Shown here: positions 1 to 4,082 of the stretch, piece by piece
How positions within the stretch are numbered: position 1 is the stretch's first letter
How the letters are laid out: each line of letters opens with the position of its first letter
DNA from: an uncultured Eubacteriales bacterium
GTDB lineage: Bacteria; Bacillota; Clostridia; Oscillospirales; Acutalibacteraceae
Assembly: GCA_900321665.1 (NCBI GenBank)
Contig: ONWY01000110.1
Location: 1-5,181 of the forward strand
Length of the DNA stretch: 5,181 nt
Direction: 5' to 3'
Made by a program: the position numbers and the translations under genes
Notes under the pieces: generated by a model
Told to the model about the DNA's origin: nothing
Database searches by the model: none
Seen by the model: only the letters and a program-made list of their open reading frames with translations

Positions 1-1
1 A

Positions 2-76
2 GAAGAAGATTTTGCAAGTGACCAAGTGAGTATGAAAGAATATATTGACCCGTTTACGGGTAGTAAGAATAAGTAG
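2..76 (+). CDS. C-terminal end of an unrecognised protein (partial, start outside window)
   Basis: Only one plus-strand frame is open from the window edge to a TAG stop at 74-76. It gives 24 residues ending in YIDPFTGSKNK. The other two plus frames stop within the first 30 bases. I do not recognise the family from so short a tail; it is acidic then basic, with no membrane segment or cysteine motif. A hairpin follows 11 bases after the stop. It is the likely upstream neighbour of the non-coding element that the IS later split. It could be a chance open frame, because 75 bases is too little to test codon usage. Confidence 0.4.
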   Translation, partial: EEDFASDQVSMKEYIDPFTGSKNK

Positions 77-87
77 GCAAAAATAGA

Positions 88-107
88 CAGCCGCACGTGA
101 GCGGCTG
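88..107 (-). terminator. Hairpin with a T-rich tail on the minus strand (likely terminator)
   Basis: CAGCCGC (88-94) and GCGGCTG (101-107) form a perfect 7-bp GC-rich stem with a 6-base loop. Read on the minus strand the stem is followed by TCTATTTTTG (87-78), a usable U-tract. On the plus strand it is followed by CCTGAGG, which is not. It therefore best suits transcription arriving from the right, which before the IS inserted would have been the HipA-like gene. It may also act weakly for the plus-strand gene ending at 76. Confidence 0.55.
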
Positions 108-134
108 CCTGAGGTAGTAATGCGATGTTAAGTT

Positions 135-204
135 ATCAGTAGCCCCTTTTAGGGGCTCAGCCTGTAGGCGGCCCTTATAGGGCCTGTGCAAACCACTAGT
201 TTAC
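135..204. other. Left part of a multi-hairpin non-coding element, split by the IS
   Basis: Non-overlapping hairpins tile this stretch: AGCCCCT/AGGGGCT (141-147 with 151-157), a small GCC/GGC hairpin (160-169), GGCCC/GGGCC (170-174 with 180-184), and the left half of a palindrome (ACCACTAGT, 192-200). ATCAGT (135-140) directly abuts the first hairpin. It is complementary to ACTGAT at 1562-1567, which directly abuts the end of the palindrome on the far side of the IS. Joined across the IS, the parts form a closed multi-arm junction of about 83 bases. There is no open reading frame. It could be a structured RNA in the 3' UTR of the HipA-like gene, or a small non-autonomous mobile repeat. I do not recognise the family. 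Confidence 0.6.
199..204. repeat. Target-site duplication, left copy (GTTTAC)
   Basis: GTTTAC precedes the first TG of the IS and is repeated exactly at 1549-1554, right after its terminal CA. Six bases is longer than the 3-5 usual for the IS3 family, so one or two of the matching bases could be coincidence. Removing the IS plus one copy restores a perfect palindrome, which independently supports this boundary. Confidence 0.75.
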
Positions 205-229
205 TGAAAGTGTAAGATAAAAGTAGACA
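205..229 (+). repeat. IS left terminal inverted repeat
   Basis: These 25 bases start TGAAAGTG and end TAAAAGTAGACA. They pair with the reverse complement of 1524-1548 at 20 positions, with mismatches at offsets 3, 6, 10, 12 and 13. They are the expected transposase binding site. Confidence 0.88.
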
Positions 230-256
230 CAAAAAAAGTGCCTACTTTTATTTTTT
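217..256 (+). terminator. Hairpin with T-run between the IS end and orfA (read-through barrier)
   Basis: Bases 217-230 and 238-251 are complementary at 13 of 14 positions around a loop of seven A, followed by six T (251-256). This is the shape of an intrinsic terminator, although the stem is AT-rich. The left arm overlaps the inner half of the terminal inverted repeat, so its 12 conserved bases occur three times in the element. A likely role is to stop outside transcription from entering orfA, or to sequester the orfA leader in read-through RNA, as known for several other insertion sequences. Confidence 0.6.
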
Positions 257-286
257 GATGTAAAATACAGAAAAGGAGATGATTTA

Positions 287-655
287 ATGAAAAAAAGACG
301 AACATTTAGCGCAGAATTCAAAATTAAATGTGTTAAAGAATTGTTAGAGGGAAATATTGCTTTGAAAGCAATAGCAAGAAGAGAGGGGATAGACCATCAT
401 GTAATTAGTATATGGCGAGAAAAATATTTAGAATATGGTGAGTCATATTTTTATGAAGAACATCGAGGCAAAAAAGGCGGAAACCATTTTTCCGCCTTAC
501 ATACAAAGAAAAATTTATCAAACGAAGAACGCCTGGAATTAGAAAACCTCAAATTGCGAATAGAAAATGAAAGATTAAAAAAAGGATATTTAGTGAAAGG
601 AGTTGGTGTCGGCAAGGAGTTCGTTACTACAAAAGATGTGAATTTGAAGTCATAG
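287..655 (+). CDS. IS3-family transposase OrfA (HTH protein, 122 aa)
   Basis: OrfA is the DNA-binding part of the IS3 transposase; it recognises the IS ends and, made alone, usually dampens transposition. Residues 1-55 match the family N-terminus: a basic MKKRRTFSAEFK start and a helix-turn-helix with I-A-R-R-E-G-I-D...I-S-I-W-R. Residues 77-99 form a leucine-zipper-like helix (LSNEERLELENLKLRIENERLKK). The zipper ends exactly on a run of seven A (577-583), the usual place for the -1 frameshift into orfB. Unshifted reading continues for 23 more codons, rich in glycine and valine, before the TAG stop. The ATG at 287 has AAGGAG at 273-278, 8 bases upstream. A possible -10 (TAAAAT, 261-266) has no clear -35. 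Confidence 0.9.
   Translation: MKKRRTFSAEFKIKCVKELLEGNIALKAIARREGIDHHVISIWREKYLEYGESYFYEEHRGKKGGNHFSALHTKKNLSNEERLELENLKLRIENERLKKGYLVKGVGVGKEFVTTKDVNLKS
577..583 (+). other. Probable -1 programmed frameshift site (A AAA AAA)
   Basis: In the orfA frame the bases read TTA AAA AAA GGA, so the seven A are in the correct phase for an X XXY YYZ slip. The -1 frame is open from 571 to the end of orfB, so the frames overlap over 571-655 and the A-run lies inside. Slipping here fuses the zipper to 21 mostly basic residues and then to EVIDRLKKE, a spacing typical of IS3 OrfAB proteins. The predicted fusion is about 406 aa. An alternative is a shift close to the orfA stop, because the unshifted tail also looks protein-like. 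Confidence 0.65.
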
Positions 656-660
656 ACCGT

Positions 661-1506
661 TTGAAGAAAGAAATTCCTGTTACAACACTGTGCGAAATGA
701 TGTCGGCTAATCGTTCTGGTTACTACAAGTGGAGAAAACGAAAGGGCTTGCTTAATCAATACGAACAAGACAGAAAAATATTAACTGAATTATTGTGGGA
801 GCAGCATAAGAAGCATTCTGTTTACGGTTATCATAATTTAGCAGAAAAAATTCGAGAAGAAACCGGATGGGTTTTCTCTGACAATTTGGCTCATAAATGC
901 TGTAAAGCTGCCGGAATACGCTCCACAGCAAGAAAAACCTATCACTATACAAAAGGAAGAGAACACATTAATTATCCTAACAGAATTTTTGATAATTGGG
1001 ATGCTTCAAGACCAATGGAAATTGTTGTTTCTGATATGACAATGCTTTTTACGAAAAAATTTGGAAAGATTGAGTGGACTTTTGTTTTAGATACATACAA
1101 TAACGAGATAATTGCATCTGCTTTGTCTAAAAGAGAAGGAGATCCACGACCATATTATGAATGCCTGAAAGAAATTACAAAAAAAGCAAAAGAGCAAACA
1201 GCTCCAGTCACCCTTCACACCGACCAAGGATCTGTTTACTCCTCACAAGCATTCAAAAATGCTCATTCTCATTGTAGCAATTTAATTAGATCAATGTCAA
1301 GAGTCGGAACACCAACAGATAATCCAATCATTGAAGCAATTAACGGTTGGGTGAAAGAGGAATTGTACAAAGACTTTAATCTATATCACTGTGACAATGT
1401 TGAACAACTAATTTCAGAGTACATTGAATACTACAATACTGAACGACCATCTGTAAAATGCGGCAGAAAAAGCCCCATTCAATTTAGAATTGAACAGGGC
1501 TTTTAA
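661..1506 (+). CDS. IS3-family transposase OrfB (DDE catalytic part)
   Basis: OrfB supplies the RNase-H-like catalytic domain for strand cutting and joining. It was numbered from the TTG at 661 (281 aa), but that codon lacks a good RBS; the real product is probably the OrfAB frameshift fusion. Residues 1-30 contain the SGYYKW motif. Residues 35-95 are an HTH_21-like domain with VYGYHNLAEKI. The catalytic core follows: first Asp in VVSDMTML, second Asp in LHTDQGS, and Glu in TDNPIIEAINGW, then the terminal YYNTERPS and KSPIQF motifs. All three acidic residues are present, so it looks active. I count 36 residues between the second Asp and the Glu; the family norm is 35, the extra one lying in the segment before SMSR. 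No internal stop or frameshift is seen. Confidence 0.93.
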   Translation: MKKEIPVTTLCEMMSANRSGYYKWRKRKGLLNQYEQDRKILTELLWEQHKKHSVYGYHNLAEKIREETGWVFSDNLAHKCCKAAGIRSTARKTYHYTKGREHINYPNRIFDNWDASRPMEIVVSDMTMLFTKKFGKIEWTFVLDTYNNEIIASALSKREGDPRPYYECLKEITKKAKEQTAPVTLHTDQGSVYSSQAFKNAHSHCSNLIRSMSRVGTPTDNPIIEAINGWVKEELYKDFNLYHCDNVEQLISEYIEYYNTERPSVKCGRKSPIQFRIEQGF

Positions 1507-1523
1507 ACGGTGGTTTATTTAAT

Positions 1524-1548
1524 TGTCTACTTTTACTTGACATTTGCA
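1524..1548 (-). repeat. IS right terminal inverted repeat
   Basis: TGTCTACTTTTA at the inner side runs to TTTGCA at the tip, which is the inverted partner of 205-229. It lies 17 bases after the orfB stop. Confidence 0.88.
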
Positions 1549-1567
1549 GTTTACTAGTGGTACTGAT
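1549..1567. other. Right TSD copy plus the right end of the split hairpin element
   Basis: GTTTAC (1549-1554) is the second target-duplication copy. TAGTGGT (1555-1561) completes the palindrome whose other part is at 192-204. ACTGAT (1562-1567) pairs with ATCAGT at 135-140 as the closing stem. The end lies 15 bases from the stop of the HipA-like gene, so the element belongs to that gene's 3' flank. Confidence 0.6.
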
Positions 1568-1582
1568 TTGATTGAAATTTCT

Positions 1583-2710
1583 TTATTCCACTTCTTTGAG
1601 TGCGTTTAGTCGCGCGCAAAACATTGTGTATTGCCGCGCATCGGCAAACCAATCTTCCTGTATCTCGGCGGTTTGGTTTAGCCCTACCTTTGCGACTGCT
1701 TCTACTGCAGCCTGCTTTTGCGACATATTGCGCGCTACTGTTTGGCATTTGCCGCCCTCAAGCGTTTCATAAAGCGTAAAAGCTTTGTTAAAATCCATCA
1801 GCGGGTGGAGCTTTAAAGGTTTGTTGGTCGCATTGTCCACAAAGAAGCCCCAATTGCCCCAATGCCTGTCGGCATTACCGGTCAAGTAGTCAATAATATT
1901 CATCATATAAAAAGAGTAGGCATCTTTTTCGAGCACAAACTCTTGTGTATCTTTATTGCGATTGGCGCAATAAACATCCATAAACTCCATGGAAACAATA
2001 CTGCGCTCTTCGCTTGTCATCAGCTTGCTTTTGCTCACTTTGCGGTTTTCAAAATAATCTGCAGAGTAGGTGACATGCTCCACTCGGAAGCAGTCTGCAA
2101 TTTTAGATGCCAAGAGCTCCGCCTCCACATCTCTTTCATCCCCATCTTTGAGCAAGTAAAAAGCGCCTTCTTTTCTAATCCACGCTTTCGGTGCTACACC
2201 GTTGGTGGCAATGTCACCGGCAGCATCTCGGTTGGCGAGCAGCTCGGCATTTTGCGCGGTGATTTGCTTGCCGCAAAGAGAAATATCGGCAAAGGCAGTC
2301 GAAAGGGAGTGCCTGAACAAGCTGATATCTTCAAAATTCACCGCTTCATTTTCGGTGGCAATCCAATATACATCGGTTAAGCTCAGGGCGCGGTAGGAGA
2401 TGGCAATTAATGCCCTGTCTCTATCGGTCTGCGCCTGCTTTGCGCCGATTGTATTCATAATCTCTTTGGCATACTGCCTATCAAGAGTTAAAACGCGGGA
2501 GGCACACCAATAGTAAAAATTGTTTAGGTTATTAATGCGCGTTTCAAAATCTGTGCCTTGCTCCAGCCAGAGGTTAAAGGGTAAAAAGGATTTGTAGTAA
2601 AGTGTACAAGTGCCGTCCTCTCTAATAGAAGCGACACGCCTGTTTTTGTGCATAATATAGTAGCGTTTCCAGCCTCTTGCCAAAGCGCTTTGGTTAAATA
2701 CTAAGCTCAT
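1583..2710 (-). CDS. HipA-like protein kinase (375 aa), no antitoxin partner seen
   Basis: This is a predicted serine/threonine kinase of the HipA / phosphatidylinositol-kinase-like fold. The N-terminal 170 residues are a lineage-type extension (SLTDVYWI near 110, then FRHSLSTAFADISLCGK). The kinase signature follows: WIRKEGAFYLLK, with K188 a candidate ATP-binding lysine; an acidic helix VEAELLASKIAD (195-206); the catalytic loop GNADRHWGNWGF (278-289), with D281, H283 and N286; and the metal-binding HPLMDFNKAF, with D306. All expected catalytic residues are present. The start at 2710 is chosen because AGAGGAG (2725-2719) lies 8 bases upstream; an in-frame ATG at 2749 has no RBS and would overlap the leader. 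Classical HipA pairs with an HTH antitoxin HipB, but none is encoded in the flanks seen here, so a toxin role is unproven. It is transcribed divergently from the AraC-type gene. Confidence 0.82.
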   Translation of the reverse strand: MSLVFNQSALARGWKRYYIMHKNRRVASIREDGTCTLYYKSFLPFNLWLEQGTDFETRINNLNNFYYWCASRVLTLDRQYAKEIMNTIGAKQAQTDRDRALIAISYRALSLTDVYWIATENEAVNFEDISLFRHSLSTAFADISLCGKQITAQNAELLANRDAAGDIATNGVAPKAWIRKEGAFYLLKDGDERDVEAELLASKIADCFRVEHVTYSADYFENRKVSKSKLMTSEERSIVSMEFMDVYCANRNKDTQEFVLEKDAYSFYMMNIIDYLTGNADRHWGNWGFFVDNATNKPLKLHPLMDFNKAFTLYETLEGGKCQTVARNMSQKQAAVEAVAKVGLNQTAEIQEDWFADARQYTMFCARLNALKEVE

Positions 2711-2735
2711 TACAACAGCTCCTCTTTTGTTGCGC

Positions 2736-2751
2736 AGGTGAGCAAGCACCT
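2736..2751 (-). promoter_or_regulatory. Small inverted repeat in the HipA-like leader
   Basis: AGGTG and CACCT are separated by 6 bases, just downstream of the predicted transcription start and upstream of the RBS. It could be an operator or a small leader hairpin. The 5-bp arms are short, so chance is possible. Confidence 0.3.
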
Positions 2752-2763
2752 ATCATTATTACT

Positions 2764-2792
2764 ATTATAATTAAAAGTCGGGATAAAATCAA
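2764..2792 (-). promoter_or_regulatory. Promoter of the HipA-like gene
   Basis: On the minus strand TTGATT (2792-2787) is followed, after 17 bases, by a perfect TATAAT (2769-2764). Transcription would start near 2757, giving a leader of about 47 bases before the ATG at 2710. The match and the spacing are both good for a sigma-A promoter. Confidence 0.72.
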
Positions 2793-2796
2793 GGAG

Positions 2797-2821
2797 TTTG
2801 GCTCGCGGAGCGAGCAAAGAA
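2797..2821. repeat. 25-bp hairpin repeat, copy 1
   Basis: The core GCTCGC-GGA-GCGAGC (2801-2815) is a perfect 6-bp stem, flanked by TTTG and AAAGAA. The same 25 bases recur at 2975-2999 with one difference in the loop (A to T). The two copies enclose the first 149-bp repeat. Confidence 0.8.
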
Positions 2822-2833
2822 GAAAGAAAAAAG

Positions 2834-2982
2834 AAGAAAGAAGAATGGTGGTGGCAAGGCAAAGCCTTGCATTTTATAACTACCCCTCCGCCGACTCTGT
2901 CGGCACCTCCCCTCACAATGGGAGGCGGTAAGAGGTTAAGATTTTACTTCCCGCACTCGTTCCGCTGTGCTCTATTTGGCTC
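2834..2982. repeat. 149-bp direct repeat, copy 1
   Basis: This stretch matches 4083-4231 at 146 of 149 positions, in the same orientation and at an offset of 1249. It holds a purine-rich lead, a perfect GCAAGGC-AAA-GCCTTGC hairpin (2854-2870), the two-hairpin element (2880-2932) and an AT-rich tail. One of the three differences lies in a hairpin loop (2897), leaving the stem intact. Short ORFs across it are low-complexity and differ in boundaries between copies, so it is not read as a gene. Confidence 0.9.
2880..2932 (-). repeat. Two-hairpin dispersed repeat, copy R1 (reverse)
   Basis: Read on the minus strand the order is CTTACCG, a CCTCCC/GGGAGG hairpin, a GCCGAC/GTCGGC hairpin, and GGAGGGGTAG. 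The same order of parts occurs at 3869-3920 and 3975-4028 on the plus strand. It lies inside the 149-bp repeat. Confidence 0.75.
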
Positions 2983-2999
2983 GCGGTGCGAGCAAAGAA
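2975..2999. repeat. 25-bp hairpin repeat, copy 2
   Basis: This copy has the core GCTCGC-GGT-GCGAGC (2979-2993). Its first 8 bases are shared with the end of the 149-bp repeat. The second 149-bp copy stops after TTTGGCTC without this hairpin, so the hairpin is a separable module. Confidence 0.8.
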
Positions 3000-3041
3000 A
3001 AATTTAGCAAAATTGGAAAAGTAAATGGCGGATTTTTGTGG

Positions 3042-3047
3042 TATACT
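3042..3047 (+). promoter_or_regulatory. Extended -10 promoter of the AraC-type gene
   Basis: TATACT is preceded by TGG (3039-3041), an extended -10. No convincing -35 lies 16-18 bases upstream; TTGGAA at 3013 is too far. Initiation near 3054 would leave a very short leader that begins at the ribosome binding site. Confidence 0.5.
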
Positions 3048-3068
3048 TTAATCAAAGAGGTGAATGCG

Positions 3069-3848
3069 TTGGGCTACAATGAAACAATGAAAATGTGCGA
3101 AGAGTATATCGCGGCGCACTTGGCAGAGCCAATCACCGCGCTGCAGCTTGCCGATATGGCTGGGTATTCTCTTTACCACTTTTGTCGCGTTTTTAAAGCG
3201 ATTCACGGTTACAGTGTAGGCGCTTATGTGCGCAAGCTCAAGCTGCAGAATGCGGCGCAGGAGCTGGCGGCAGGGGAGGCGGTGCTCGCTACCGCGCTGA
3301 AGTACGGTTACGATACCCATGCCGGCTTTACCAAAGCTTTTGAAAAAGAGTTTGGCACTTCGCCCACCGCTTACCGCAAATTGAAAGGAGCAGGTATTAT
3401 GGATTACAAAATTCAAAATGAAGCCGAGTTTAAGGTTTTCGGCTATGTGATTGAAACGGATGATGATGCCGAAGGCGGCTATTGGGGCAAGGTAGATTTC
3501 AGCAGCTACCCTGCATACCCCGCAGGGTGCGATGACCAGGGAGAGGTCGCTATGTGGATTCACCCGGCAGAGGTCAGCGGCGAATTAAAGTACTTCTTCG
3601 GTTACAAAACAAGTGATGAAGCACCGGCAGAGGGTTTTGAGGAAATCACCATTCCCGCCGCGCAGTATGCCGTCTTTGCGCTTGAAAACGGCGACAGCGC
3701 CGAGGCACTCGCCAAGAAAGTCGCCGCCGCTTGGAAAGAGATTTTCAGCACCTGGTTTGACACGGTAGACTACACATACGATGAATCTAAAATGTGCTTT
3801 GAATTTTATAAAGATGATAAAAGCTATATCTATGTGCCGGTAAAATAA
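3069..3848 (+). CDS. AraC-family regulator with GyrI-like effector domain (259 aa)
   Basis: This is a predicted transcription activator: N-terminal AraC/XylS DNA-binding domain and C-terminal GyrI-like (AraC effector-binding) ligand domain, the layout of Rob-type regulators that sense small amphipathic or drug-like compounds. The first HTH is near residues 24-43 (ALQLADMAGYSLYHFCRVF), the second near 71-104, with the family motif FTKAFEKEFGTSPTAYRK. Residues 111-259 form the ligand domain, ending in SYIYVPVK. TTG at 3069 is chosen because GAGGTG (3057-3062) precedes it by 6 bases and it gives a family-like MGYNET start; ATG at 3087 and GTG at 3060 are alternatives. An in-frame ATG at 3399 with its own AAAGGAG sits at the domain junction. 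A truncated paralogue lies just downstream. The ligand is not predictable from sequence. Confidence 0.87.
   Translation: MGYNETMKMCEEYIAAHLAEPITALQLADMAGYSLYHFCRVFKAIHGYSVGAYVRKLKLQNAAQELAAGEAVLATALKYGYDTHAGFTKAFEKEFGTSPTAYRKLKGAGIMDYKIQNEAEFKVFGYVIETDDDAEGGYWGKVDFSSYPAYPAGCDDQGEVAMWIHPAEVSGELKYFFGYKTSDEAPAEGFEEITIPAAQYAVFALENGDSAEALAKKVAAAWKEIFSTWFDTVDYTYDESKMCFEFYKDDKSYIYVPVK
3384..3401 (+). promoter_or_regulatory. Internal RBS and ATG at the domain junction of the AraC-type gene
   Basis: AAAGGAG (3384-3390) lies 8 bases before an in-frame ATG (3399-3401, residue 111). This is a stronger signal than that at the gene's own TTG start. It could yield a separate 149-aa ligand-binding domain. 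Confidence 0.45.
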
Positions 3849-3861
3849 AACTTTTATCATC
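3813..3861 (+). repeat. 11-bp inverted repeat across the AraC-type stop codon
   Basis: GATGATAAAAG (3813-3823) and CTTTTATCATC (3851-3861) are perfect complements, 27 bases apart, with the stop codon in the loop. It could form a stem-loop in the mRNA end. The right arm is missing from the matching position after the downstream paralogue remnant, so it is specific to this copy. Confidence 0.5.
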
Positions 3862-3868
3862 CAAACCG

Positions 3869-3920
3869 CTTAATGCCCTCCCTTGTCAGGGAGGGGGGAC
3901 CGCTTGCGGTGGGCGGGTAG
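3869..3920 (+). repeat. Two-hairpin dispersed repeat, copy R2
   Basis: The parts are CTTAATG, a CCCTCCC-TTGTCA-GGGAGGG hairpin (3876-3895), an ACCGC-TT-GCGGT hairpin (3899-3910), and GGGCGGGTAG. It shares the loop TTGTCA and the ending with R3 but has a different second stem, so structure is kept while sequence varies. Confidence 0.75.
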
Positions 3921-3922
3921 TG

Positions 3923-3961
3923 GACAATAACAGTTACATTTATGTGCCTGTGAAGCAATAA
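3923..3961 (+). pseudogene. C-terminal remnant of a lost paralogue of the AraC/GyrI-type regulator
   Basis: Twelve codons read DNNSYIYVPVKQ and then TAA, against DDKSYIYVPVK and stop at the end of the intact gene. The eight residues SYIYVPVK are identical, yet six of the eight codons differ, all at the third base. That pattern indicates a real coding sequence that diverged under protein-level selection rather than a recent copy. Upstream of the remnant there is no further homology: the sequence runs directly into repeat R2. The shared flank AAACCRCTTAAYG follows both stops. The simplest reading is a tandem paralogue whose body was deleted, with the break at the repeat. Confidence 0.7.
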
Positions 3962-3974
3962 AATCAACAAACCA

Positions 3975-4028
3975 CTTAACGGCTCCCCTTGTCAGGGGAG
4001 CTGTCGCATTTATGCGACTGAGGGGTAG
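3975..4028 (+). repeat. Two-hairpin dispersed repeat, copy R3
   Basis: The parts are CTTAACG, a GCTCCCC-TTGTCA-GGGGAGC hairpin (3982-4001), a GTCGCAT-TT-ATGCGAC hairpin (4003-4018), and GAGGGGTAG. Both stems are perfect 7-bp helices. Repeats of this kind are common in intergenic regions of gut Clostridia, by my recollection of such genomes. Confidence 0.78.
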
Positions 4029-4043
4029 TGTAAAAAACCGCTT

Positions 4044-4071
4044 AACGGCTCCCTACGGGGAGCCGTTTTTT
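4044..4071 (+). terminator. Strong intrinsic terminator after the regulator region
   Basis: AACGGCTCCC (4044-4053) and GGGAGCCGTT (4058-4067) form a perfect 10-bp stem with a TACG loop. The T-run 4066-4071 follows, its first two bases lying in the stem. It would end transcription from the AraC-type gene or its lost paralogue before hsdM. Its left flank AAACCGCTTAACGGCTCCC is the same sequence that opens R3, so the terminator and the repeats share ancestry on that side. Confidence 0.85.
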
Positions 4072-4082
4072 AGATAAGAAAT

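Larger units (their letters stand above)
205..1548 (+). mobile_element. Complete IS3-family insertion sequence, 1344 bp
   Basis: The element begins with TG and ends with CA, as is typical of the IS3 family. It carries 25-bp terminal inverted repeats (205-229 and 1524-1548, 20 of 25 positions matching, the inner 12 identical). It encodes a small HTH protein (orfA) and a DDE transposase (orfB) in the -1 frame, with a run of seven A in their overlap. Direct repeats GTTTAC flank it, so the insertion looks simple and intact. Its AT-rich coding differs from the more GC-balanced kinase and regulator genes to its right, consistent with acquisition by transfer. Subgroup is uncertain; the general organisation fits IS150-like members. 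Confidence 0.93.

Noticed and set aside
135..204. tRNA or tmRNA-like cloverleaf
   Set aside because: The arm arrangement recalls a cloverleaf, but there is no T-loop (GGTTCGA) or D-loop pattern, and the closing stem is only 6 bp. The element needs removal of the IS to fold.
1862..2380. 172-codon plus-strand ORF opposite the HipA-like gene
   Set aside because: It is a shadow of the kinase coding strand, which has clear motifs, an RBS and a promoter; this ORF has none.
2710..2749. Longer start for the HipA-like gene at 2749
   Set aside because: It has no RBS and lies almost at the predicted transcription start, while the ATG at 2710 has a well-placed AGAGGAG.
2798..3007. Small plus-strand ORF across the first 149-bp repeat, with a similar one at 4116-4349
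   Set aside because: The shared peptide is just a translation of the repeat (Pro-, Arg- and Trp-rich). The starts differ, no RBS is present, and the ends depend on the flanking DNA.
2967..3068. Longer start (GTG at 2967) for the AraC-type gene
   Set aside because: The added residues are encoded by the 149-bp and 25-bp repeats and lie upstream of the predicted promoter.
3048..3563. 171-codon minus-strand ORF opposite the AraC-type gene
   Set aside because: It is a shadow frame; the plus strand carries recognised HTH and ligand domains.
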